64,000 bases of DNA, taken from Amyelois transitella (taxonomy: Eukaryota > Arthropoda > Insecta > Lepidoptera > Pyralidae). The position numbers were made by a program, and so were the translations under genes. The stretch covers positions 6,227,501 through 6,291,500 of the forward strand of contig NC_083510.1 of NCBI RefSeq assembly GCF_032362555.1, written 5' to 3'. Numbering within the stretch: position 1 is the stretch's first letter; each line of letters begins with the position of its first letter. Shown here one piece after another: positions 56,101 to 64,000 of the stretch. Below the pieces are notes generated by a model, which saw only the letters and a program-made list of their open reading frames with translations, had not been told where the DNA came from and ran no database searches.

Positions 56101-59100
56101 TGTTTACATTATACATCTTTTTATGTTAGATGCTCTTCACAATGCATCTTAAAGTTCATTAACAGAAGAATGTAGCTAACATAGTCATTTGATATTCGCA
56201 TACATCCTTCTAAGTTTGGCACTATAATGTCAGTAAGAGAGGGTGTGACTATTTTAATTTTCTATGATAATAAGGCGTTAAATTTGCATAACTTTTGTTG
56301 CTTTTGTGATTTAATTTAAAGAGATATCATATGAGAAAAGGTTAAATATTCGTAAATTGTTTCAGATTATGTTGAACTCATTGCATAAATACGAGCCTCG
56401 AGTACATCTAGTGAAAGTTGGCACTGACTTGCGTCGCATCATGACGTATCCATTCCCGGAGACGCAATTCATAGCAGTGACCGCTTACCAGAACGAAGAA
56501 GTGACGTCACTCAAGATTAAATATAATCCTTTCGCCAAAGCGTTCTTGGACGCGAAAGAAAGGCCAGAGGGATATTATCAAAGAGATTTCGTAGGAACAC
56601 ATTACCCGCAACAAAGTTCGTCGCCTCATCAATACCCACAATGTAAGTTATAGTTAGTCCAATTTAAAATTGCAATTACACGCCAATGACAAGGACACCT
56701 GGGTTTTAAGTTAATCAAGTTTTGTTACAGACGTAAGGCATTTTTAGTTCTTACTCCAAAATAAATAAGTTTTGTTTAGATGAAGATGTGAATGAAGCAC
56801 GTAAGGAATATAAGAAAATGAAAGATTTGGTTAAGAAAGCTGTGATTAGAAAGAAAGAAGAGTATAAAGAGGATTTTGATAAAAGGCTATCAGAAGACTT
56901 TCAGTCAAATCTGAAAGTATTCTGGAAATCCGTAAGGTCAGCCCGAGGAAATACTATAACCAGAGAGCTGACTAGGATCAGATGCCAGGATGGTAGCGTT
57001 GTGAAAGGAGAAGAATGTGTACTAAAGATATGGAAGGACTATTTTGAAAGTTTATTTGAAAAAAAGGAAGGAAATAAGAAAGATTTCTGCTATAGCGAAG
57101 AAAAAGAGAATGAGATGGAAGGCGAAATTGAAATGTTCGAAATTGTGGAAGCACTTAAGAGTATGAAAGCGGGAAAGGCTGCTGGGTGTGATAGAGTGTC
57201 GGTCGAGATGCTTAAAGCAGGAAAAGGCGTAGTAGCTAGTCAGTTGTACTGTCTTTTCAATTTGTGTTGGAGAAGCGGCCGAGTACCAAAAGATTGGTGT
57301 AAGGCTGTTATCGTGCCACTTTACAAAGGAAAAGGGTCACAGCTGGACTGCAAAAATTATCGTGGTATAAGCCTGCTTAGCGTCGTCGGCAAATTGTATG
57401 CTAAGGTATTGATTAATAGAGTCAGGAATGAAACTGATGACAAAATATGGGATGCTCAAGCGGGATTTCGAAAGGGAATGGGATGTACTGATCAGGTCTT
57501 TTCCTTGCGGTGCATAGCCGAAAAGTTTTTGGCCAAGAGTCAAAAAGTCTATTGCACATTCGTAGATCTGGAAAAGGCCTATGACAGAGTTGAGAGGAAT
57601 GAATTGTGGTCAGCACTTTCTATGCATGGGGTGAGCAGTCTCTTAATACGAGCACTGAAATCCTTATATGAGGATTCGAGTGCTTGTGTCAGGATAAACG
57701 GAGCGCACACTGAGTGGTTTAAGATTGAGAAAGGCGTTAGGCAAGGATGTGTTGCGTCACCGTGGCTGTTCAACCTATTTATGGATAGCTGTTTGACAGA
57801 TTTGAAAGAGTCTAAAAGTGGATTAAGGATGAATGAGTTACTCGTCAAATGTCTGCTCTATGCCGACGATCAGGTTATACTGGCGTCATCAGCGGAGGAG
57901 TTACAGGAGATGGTAAACTGTATGCATGAAGCTTTAAAAGAGAAAGGAATGAAAGTGAACGTAAGTAAAACTAAAACACTGGTTTTTGAAATGGAGAAAG
58001 AAATGACAGCATGTAATATTTTGATTGGAGGAGAAAAAGTGGAGCAAGTGAAAGAGTTTGTATATCTAGGATCAAAGTTTACATCAGATGGCAAGTATGA
58101 TAGTGATATTGAAAGGAGAGTGAACGCGGGGAACATGGTGAATGGAGCTTTGCATGCCTTTATGAGCAGTCAGAAACTATCCAAAAAGGCTCGACTGGCT
58201 GTGCACAGGGGCGTGTTGGTCCCGACATTAATGTATGGGAGTGAAAGTTGGGTATGGCAAAAGAAGCATGAAAGCAGAATAAATGCAGTGGAAATGAGAG
58301 CGTTAAGGAGTATGATGGGTGTGAAATTGAGTGACAGGATAAGGAACAGCGTGATAAGGGAATGTTGTGATGTGAAAGAAGATGTAGTTACAGGAATAGA
58401 AAAGGGTATGTTAAGATGGTTCGGTCATGTGGAGAGGATGAATGAAAGCAGGTTGACTAAGCAGATATACAAGGAGAGTGTGGAGGGAAAGGTCGGAGTG
58501 GGAAGACCTAGACGAACGTATCTTGATCAAATTAAGGACGTCCTGGTAAAGGGTCAGGTCAAAAGTACCCGAAACCGCCGAGCTTGTATGAAGAGAGTTA
58601 TGAATGTGGACGAAGCGAAAGAAGTATGCAGAGATCGTGGCAAGTGGAAAGAGGTAGTCTCTGCCTACCCCTCCGGGAAAGAGGCGTGATTTTATGTATG
58701 TGTATGTATGTATGTTGTTTAGACAGCACAAAGTTATTTATTTACTATATGCAGTATTAAGTCTGCGCTAAGCAAGTGAATTAATTGTCCCTTTTGACTT
58801 TACAATGGAATTATCTTTTTGTTTGTTCGAGTACGAGTACCTATTCCTTGAAATTCAGCGACGAACGAGTATCATAACGAGTATAGTGTCAAACCCGAGT
58901 TTAACATTTAGAAAAAAAAAATTGATACGGCTGATATAAAAAAAATCTGTAGATCTACTTACAGTTAAAACTGTGGGGTTGGATTTGGCTACACTGGTAG
59001 TTTAGCAATACTATTATAATGGAGAAGCTCTATCTTACAGTTGGTGGCTGGTTCGTAGCGTCGCAGTCTTTGTATGGCAGTAGTAACGCAGCTTCGAGGC

Positions 59101-60856
59101 GGCCCGCCCCGTACCCGCCACGGCCGCCCTCACGACCTAGAACATTATCCCCTCCTTGTAAGTAATTATCTTCAACTAGCTTTGCCTATCTTCTGATCAA
59201 ATGTAACTCCAAATTCCCAAGGAAATACCATATTTAAAGATCAATTCATAGGAATTATCTGTATACCAATTTGCGTTAACCTTTAAGAGCATAAAAGAGT
59301 GAAAATACATATGTGCCGTGTATATTTTGCATATTCTGAGTAGGATCGCATCTTAATGATAGATGACGTAAAAGGCTACTAAGGGATAGGCATAAATGCT
59401 TTGGATTCTTCTTGTAGGCGATGGGCTAGCAAATTGTCACTATTGAATCTTAATTCCACCTTAAGCCATATAGCTGAAATTGGCCTTTCAGTCTTTTTAA
59501 GACTGTTGGCTCTGTCTACCCTGAGAGGGACACATATGAGAATATATGTATATAAGAGTAAAACTATCCTTTTGACCTTTTTGGAAAAATCTACGTTTCG
59601 CGCTGAAACTCTAACAATATGGATTACGTAACACTTACTTATTCCTTTTATACGTGTGAGCGGTTAAAACCCTGTGATAAATCATTCCGACCTGATACGT
59701 CATCAGTAAATATTGCCATGTTTTCTTTCCAGCGTCTTATAGCAACTCAGATCGTACTTCATCTGCGGCTCCGAATAGCAGTAGTTACACGTGGGCTGGT
59801 AGCAGTGGCTACTGGAGCTCGGCGCAAGGAGGCAGTTCTCCTCAGCCTAATTCGTCGCCGGGGCCGTACCGCACGCCTCCACACGCGTACCCAGCACCTC
59901 TAGAGTACGCCCCTGCGCCTCCTACTAGCACATCGGCGCCGGCCTCAGCGCCAGCGCCGCTGTACCCGTTACAGTACGAAACTCCTGCCCAGCACCACTC
60001 GCCATACTACCAACACGCGTATGCGCCTTACGCCCATCACGCTATTGAAGATATTTCTTATTGGCCGAATAGGTGACTGGTTTACTGATATTTGTTATCT
60101 TAAGTTAGATTTTTAAATAGGTACATTTTTTTTACAAACTCAAAAAAATATACTAGAAATCTCAAAATACACTAAAAAGCTAAAAATAATTGAAAATAAA
60201 ATTAACAATACGTCGTACCTAGGCGATTAGTGCGTTGGTATCCAACTTACCTACATCAATTTTTCGAGTCGGAATCTGATTAAATACAAATAATATCAAA
60301 ACCAGACTTGCTTAATTTATGTGTCAATAACTGATAGATTGCACACAATATACTCCTTGAAGAGACGCGCGCGTTGGCCATAAATTGATGTAGGTAGGTA
60401 GTTAAGGGACCAACCCACTAATCACCTAGGTGCCTTGGTACGACTTATTCTTAATTTAATTTTCAATAATTTTTAACTTTTTATTTACTTTTTAGTGTAT
60501 TTGAAGTCGTTTTTAATTTTTTTTTTATTATTTTATTCGTGCACTCATCTGTAAATTTTTTATCGTGTGTCTGCCAATTGCAAATAAAAACTAAGAAATT
60601 TATATATTACAGCCTGAACAGTTACGGGTACCAACCAACGGAGTATGTGGGAACTGGTGAAGTCCCTTACGGCGCGGAAGGCATGCCATTTGGTCCTACC
60701 GGTCCCACGCTCGAGTCCGCCGCAGGTGAGGGAAGAACCACCCCTGCTGGCTCCGAGCACGCTTCTACAGAAAGAGAATACAAGTTTAACACGGAAGAGG
60801 AACGCCAATCGCCTTGCGACGACGCTAATTTACCGCCACGGTCTCCTACACAGTGA
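53144..60856 (+). CDS. byn: Brachyury / brachyenteron T-box transcription factor
   Basis: Exons: 53144-53304, 55234-55354, 55469-55612, 56366-56642, 59041-59157, 59733-60072, 60613-60856; phases all agree; 467 aa. The N-terminus HILSAVE and the T-box (about residues 35-230) are the Brachyury type: [80 protein letters not shown] and [20 protein letters not shown]. The GGWFV stretch of exon 5 matches the conserved WGWL region after the Brachyury T-box. The C-terminus is Pro/Tyr/Ser-rich and probably regulatory. Brachyury proteins bind DNA at TCACACCT-type sites and specify posterior or hindgut fate in insects. The ATG lies two bases after a long-polyT acceptor (TTTTTATTCAG), so a non-coding first exon lies upstream. 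A LINE sits in intron 4 and a foldback element in intron 6. A polyA signal follows at about 60901. Confidence 0.95.
53696..53893 (+). repeat. CGACTTCGTCCGCGTGG-type interspersed repeat in T-box intron 1
   Basis: Runs from CGCCCGCGACTTCGTCCGCA through TAAAAAGTAGCCTATGTGTG and ATCGGTTCAGTAGTTTTTGC to ACATCCATACAAACTTTCGC CTTTATAATA. It is a widespread lepidopteran repeat; 17185-17215 is a scrap of it. Confidence 0.75.
56781..58714 (+). mobile_element. 5'-truncated LINE with 9-bp target duplication in T-box intron 4
   Basis: TTGTTTAGA flanks the insert on both sides (56772-56780 and 58715-58723). The insert ends in a GTATGTGTATGTATGTATG tail and has no endonuclease domain, which is the usual outcome of incomplete target-primed reverse transcription. 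It lies in the same orientation as the host gene. Recognition as an insertion is firm; the LINE clade is not. Confidence 0.9.
56788..58689 (+). CDS. Non-LTR retrotransposon reverse transcriptase, open but 5'-truncated
   Basis: The 633-codon frame starts at a chance ATG just inside the truncated 5' end. It carries RT motifs in order: [50 protein letters not shown] (motif A), [18 protein letters not shown] (motif B), [10 protein letters not shown] (YADD catalytic motif C) and [13 protein letters not shown]. The C-terminal region [20 protein letters not shown] and [11 protein letters not shown] is common in RTE-like and Dong-like insect LINEs. No stops, so it is young, but the lack of an endonuclease makes it non-autonomous. 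It is not part of the T-box protein, since the flanking exons join in phase without it. Confidence 0.9.
   Translation: MNEARKEYKKMKDLVKKAVIRKKEEYKEDFDKRLSEDFQSNLKVFWKSVRSARGNTITRELTRIRCQDGSVVKGEECVLKIWKDYFESLFEKKEGNKKDFCYSEEKENEMEGEIEMFEIVEALKSMKAGKAAGCDRVSVEMLKAGKGVVASQLYCLFNLCWRSGRVPKDWCKAVIVPLYKGKGSQLDCKNYRGISLLSVVGKLYAKVLINRVRNETDDKIWDAQAGFRKGMGCTDQVFSLRCIAEKFLAKSQKVYCTFVDLEKAYDRVERNELWSALSMHGVSSLLIRALKSLYEDSSACVRINGAHTEWFKIEKGVRQGCVASPWLFNLFMDSCLTDLKESKSGLRMNELLVKCLLYADDQVILASSAEELQEMVNCMHEALKEKGMKVNVSKTKTLVFEMEKEMTACNILIGGEKVEQVKEFVYLGSKFTSDGKYDSDIERRVNAGNMVNGALHAFMSSQKLSKKARLAVHRGVLVPTLMYGSESWVWQKKHESRINAVEMRALRSMMGVKLSDRIRNSVIRECCDVKEDVVTGIEKGMLRWFGHVERMNESRLTKQIYKESVEGKVGVGRPRRTYLDQIKDVLVKGQVKSTRNRRACMKRVMNVDEAKEVCRDRGKWKEVVSAYPSGKEA
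59345..59545 (+). repeat. ATGTATG-tailed retroposon copy in T-box intron 5
   Basis: Shows AAAAGGCTACTAAGGGATAG, GTCACTATTGAATCTTAATT, CCTTTCAGTCTTTTTAAGAC and CTGTCTACCCTGAGAGGGAC. 5'-truncated, with a degenerate tail. Confidence 0.65.
60130..60515. repeat. Foldback / MITE-like element in T-box intron 6
   Basis: The left arm about 60163-60264 and right arm about 60382-60502 are inverted copies with mismatches: AAATACACTAAAAAG at the outer ends, GTCGTACC..GG near the middle, CTACATCAATTT at the inner ends. The outermost right side carries a GAAGTCG that echoes the CGACTTCAA motif at 10050. No coding capacity. It takes up most of the 540-bp intron. Confidence 0.75.
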
Positions 60857-62067
60857 AAACGAATATTGTGAAACGACGGACAAAGATATAATTAAATACA
60901 AATAAATGTTTTTGAATAAAGTGAAATGTGCGCACAGTGCACGCCCATTGCATTACGAGACTGTGACAAAATAAATACCTATAATAAATAGATAAAATAT
61001 TATGTTATGCCTTTATTAAAAAATAAAATATGACAGAATTATTGTAAAATATGTTTATCTGTTTTTCTTTCTTTACGTTGAATGCGATAAGTTGAGTTTG
61101 GCGATTTTTACAAAAGTGTGTGTGAGTAGGCCACACTTAACATTTAGAGTTAATGTTTAAAAATTTTGATCGTCAATTATATTTTCATTATGTTTGGTAA
61201 CTCGTCGTGCATTATCATGTCCCAGTCATATAACTTATAAAGATTTTTTTCGGTAAACATATTAAAATTCCCCCAATATTCAACTTTTAACGGCTGAAAC
61301 AGATGAAGTAGTGATCGGTAGTCAAAAATAATTTTATATTTCCTATTTTTTTCTTATACCTATATGCACTTGTATATTTGATTTGTATAGATTGTGTGAC
61401 AATTGGGCCGTTGTAAATATAAGTACATATTATATACGGGGCATGAATTGAATGAATATTTCGTATTAAAAAATCTACGCGTCGCTTCGTAGTGAAGAAG
61501 CGAACACGCCACGGCTACGGCGTAGACGTTCTACGCCACTCGAATATAGATACTTACTTTCTTAATAGAAATAAATGTAATGCTGTATCTTTTTGCATAA
61601 TGTTTTATATAGATTTTTATTGATATTATCAAAATATCACTGTAAATAGACAATCTCATATGTAATGATTGCAGACATTCACTATATTCTAGACCTTATT
61701 AGATATGCTAGCATAATATTTTTTGACAATAAATAATGTTTTTGTTATATTTCTTTGCATTCATGTTTCCCTATCATTGTTTTATTTAATTTAACTCTAA
61801 AGTTATTACTGACGTTGTGTTGGATATCGCGTTTACACAGTAAGTTTTATAATAAATAAGTAAATATGTACTTACGTAAACCGCCACTTGGCTTGACGTC
61901 ACGTGACTTGAAACTGCATAAGGATCGAACCCGAGTATATTTGGTTCAGAGGCTAAAATCTAATCTAACTGGCGATTATCTTCGTCCTTTTTTTTATAGA
62001 GATATTGTTGTCACAAATAAAATACTGTCATAGTCACAGGTTTGCATATTGTATATTATGAATACAC

Positions 62068-62190
62068 CGACGGGCTTGTATGAAGAGAGTAATGAATGTG
62101 GATGAAGCGAAAGAAGTACCTATGTACAAATGTATGTACGAAGAGCCTCTGCCTACCCTTTCGGGAAAGAGACGTGATTTTCAGCATGTA
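62068..62190 (+). repeat. LINE 3' fragment
   Basis: CGGGCTTGTATGAAGAGAGT AATGAATGTGGATGAAGCGA matches the end of the LINE ORF at 58580-58620 almost exactly. It closes with CTGCCTACCCTTTCGGGAAA GAGACGTGATTTT, but ~20 bp in between differ. Confidence 0.85.
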
Positions 62191-62659
62191 TTTTGGTAAG
62201 TATTTAAGTTTAGTGTTAGTAAGTTAAAGCATCTAAATGCACCAAAACAAAAGACAGTACCTATGTAAGTACTAAAGGTACTTTCTCGCAATCTCTTCCA
62301 GGCTACCATGTGGTCCATGGTACTTATTGGAAAAATACTTATACGGTAATTGACGGTGGTTGTTGGGGATGACCAAAAAGGTTGGGTTTCAAAATATTTC
62401 TTTATTTTTAATGTCATTTTTCAATAGTGTTTTTTGTTGGTTCTCGTTTTGTCAGTGGAAAAGTAAAGACCGTATTTTTGTAATCTCTTTATTTTATTAA
62501 TTCCTGCCGCTATTTAGGGGCATCTCTGGAACAAGGAGAGCTGCGGGTCTACCGGGCAAAACGAATCCATAACAGTGGTTATTAGGTTCTAAGTTATTAG
62601 TGATGGGGTTTTAGTTAGGTACTTACCTAGGTATTTTTTAAGGTCGCAACTTAACTTAT

Positions 62660-62720
62660 AAAATCGATCGAAAAATCGATCAAATCGATTTCATTTCCAT
62701 ATAAAGTATTATCGATTACC
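62660..62720. promoter_or_regulatory. Cluster of ATCGAT motifs upstream of ORC3
   Basis: AAATCGATCGAAAAATCGAT, then CAAATCGATTTC and TATTATCGATTACC give four ATCGAT cores within about 60 bp, roughly 420-480 bp before the ORC3 ATG. In Drosophila the DREF factor binds TATCGATA near replication genes; none of these is a perfect 8-mer. Function is inferred. Confidence 0.25.
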
Positions 62721-63138
62721 AGAAACAATCGAAATTATTTCATTGTAGAACATCTCTACAAATTGTCAAAATCGAACTGTCACGGGGATCATCTTGGTTG
62801 AAATGGACGTAGGTATACACCGATAATCTTGATAAAGCTCACTGACACTGACGTTTAAACTGACGTATGTTATTTTGGCGCCTAACTTGATAGTTTATTG
62901 ACTTGACATTGACATTTGATATAATTTATTTAGTCGTTGCAGTGGGTGGTTCTAGTATTATATTATATCTTGGTTTATATTTATAAATATTTAATGAATT
63001 AAATTTCATTACCTAAATAGTGAAGAAGGTTTGCCTATCTTTAATATGGACACAAATTTTACATAAACAAGTGTCGGTGCATTTCTATTTCTTTGGAGAT
63101 TTCTATGGTGTTTACCGCATTTATGTGAAAACAACATA

Positions 63139-64000
63139 ATGGAATCAACAATTTCTGTTTCTAAGGTAAGAACTATTTGCATACAATAATTGAAATAAAC
63201 CTGTACTTAAATAAGAATATCTGTAGATAATAAATATATAACCCAAAATCAATATTCTTCTATTTGGACCCCAAATACTGTTATATTTGGGGTCCTGATA
63301 TTGATGATCTAGGTAATTATCCATTTATATTAGACTAATAAAATGCATTTTGTCAGTGCTGCATTGTTCCATTATAAATTATTTCAATTTCAGGGAGTAT
63401 TTTTATTTAAAAATGGCTTTAAAAAATCTAAAAACTTGAAGAAGACTTCTCATCATAAGAATCTTTTTGAGAAAACATGTAGTAAGCAGCCTTGGTATGT
63501 AGCTTTTAGAAAGAATTGGCAAATTATTGAAGAAGAAATAATGGTGAGTTGGAATCATGTGGTTATTAGCATGACAAAAAGAAAAAAAAGGGAACCTTAA
63601 TAAAATTATTTATATGACTTTTTAATATTACAGGAACTCCATTCTAGGACATACAGCACATTGTTGAATGACATAGTAAATTACATCAAATCATTTCATA
63701 ATCATAATGACTATGTTGGTTTGGATACAATTATACCTAGTGCAACACTTTTGACTGGCATCAATCAGCCTGACCATGTTTCTCAGTTTGCAGCACTAAT
63801 TGAAAAGATTAGGTAAGATGATATTTGATATGATAGGAATAAATAATACTTTAAGATTTTTATCCTTAGCCTAATTTAATAGTGTATCTGACAACTTTAT
63901 GGTAAATTATGTATAACTTATATGAAACAGTTTGGTCTTTTGTTTTTTATCTTTTAACATAAGTTACATGTTGACACTTTTCAGGGAGGAAGTCACTCCA
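63139..64000 (+). CDS. Orc3: Origin recognition complex subunit 3 (ORC3), first exons, partial
   Basis: Exons: 63139-63165, 63394-63543, 63634-63812 and 63985 onward, cut by the window edge; borders are GT-AG and the phases agree. The N-terminus reads MESTISVSK then GVFLFKNGFKKSKNLKK, matching the ORC3 pattern of a short Met-Ser start followed by a KG.F.FK opening. Exon 3 contains IIPSATLLTGINQPDHVSQF, the equivalent of the conserved IPTAALVLGVNVTDH of the animal ORC3 N-terminal ATPase-like domain. The last bases give EEVTP, as in human ORC3 (NNVTP). ORC3 is a core subunit of the nuclear complex that marks replication origins; in Drosophila it is latheo. The first coding exon has only nine codons. 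Confidence 0.9.

Larger units (their letters stand above)
60857..63138. other. Region between the T-box gene and ORC3
   Basis: No coding exon recognised. It contains the T-box 3' UTR with AATAAA at about 60901 and a LINE 3' scrap at 62068-62190. A GC-rich repeat-like block lies near 61478-61545 (CGTCGCTTCGTAGTGAAGAA; GGCTACGGCGTAGACGTTCT). A group of ATCGAT words lies at 62660-62720. Confidence 0.5.

Overview
The window is animal nuclear DNA, almost certainly from a moth or butterfly. Genes are split by GT-AG introns, the background is AT-rich, and the DNA is dense with interspersed repeats of lepidopteran type: a 'GGGTTCCGTA...ACGGAACCC' family, tRNA-derived SINEs, a ~250-bp retroposon ending in ATGTATGTATG, and LINE 3' ends. 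All family assignments were made by reading the sequence, without database searches. All exon joins were checked for splice sites and phase by hand.

Layout. (1) 385-950, minus: first two exons of an unidentified gene running off the left edge. (2) ~1656-16218 (5' UTR perhaps to ~17170), minus: at least 12 exons of a very glutamine-rich nuclear-type protein, 3' end not found. Its long introns hold a foldback element (2087-2950), an antisense piggyBac element (~4750-10537) with an intron-containing transposase and a 7-copy 120-bp array, and a possible small membrane-protein exon (11287-11503). (3) 18905-23387: an apparently complete pogo/Tigger-type transposon with TA duplications, terminal inverted repeats, many subterminal motifs and an open 924-aa transposase. 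(4) 24078-28609, plus: CCDC6 homologue, ten coding exons. (5) ~28.8-37.7 kb: transposon graveyard with MITE-like DNA, a broken transposon gene carrying a SINE, a solo LTR nested in a retroposon, and a Gypsy 3' fragment. (6) 37.7-53.1 kb: 15 kb without a clear gene, upstream of the T-box gene; it holds repeats, a near-perfect 69-bp palindrome and a possible distal 5' UTR exon. (7) 53144-60856, plus: Brachyury/brachyenteron T-box factor, seven coding exons, with a LINE inserted in intron 4 and a foldback element in intron 6. (8) 63139-end, plus: first exons of ORC3.

The host genes (Q-rich putative coregulator, CCDC6, Brachyury, ORC3) have no obvious shared pathway. The most unusual material is the mobile DNA: two transposase genes that both look intact, each inside an element whose ends can be located, plus several structured repeats.
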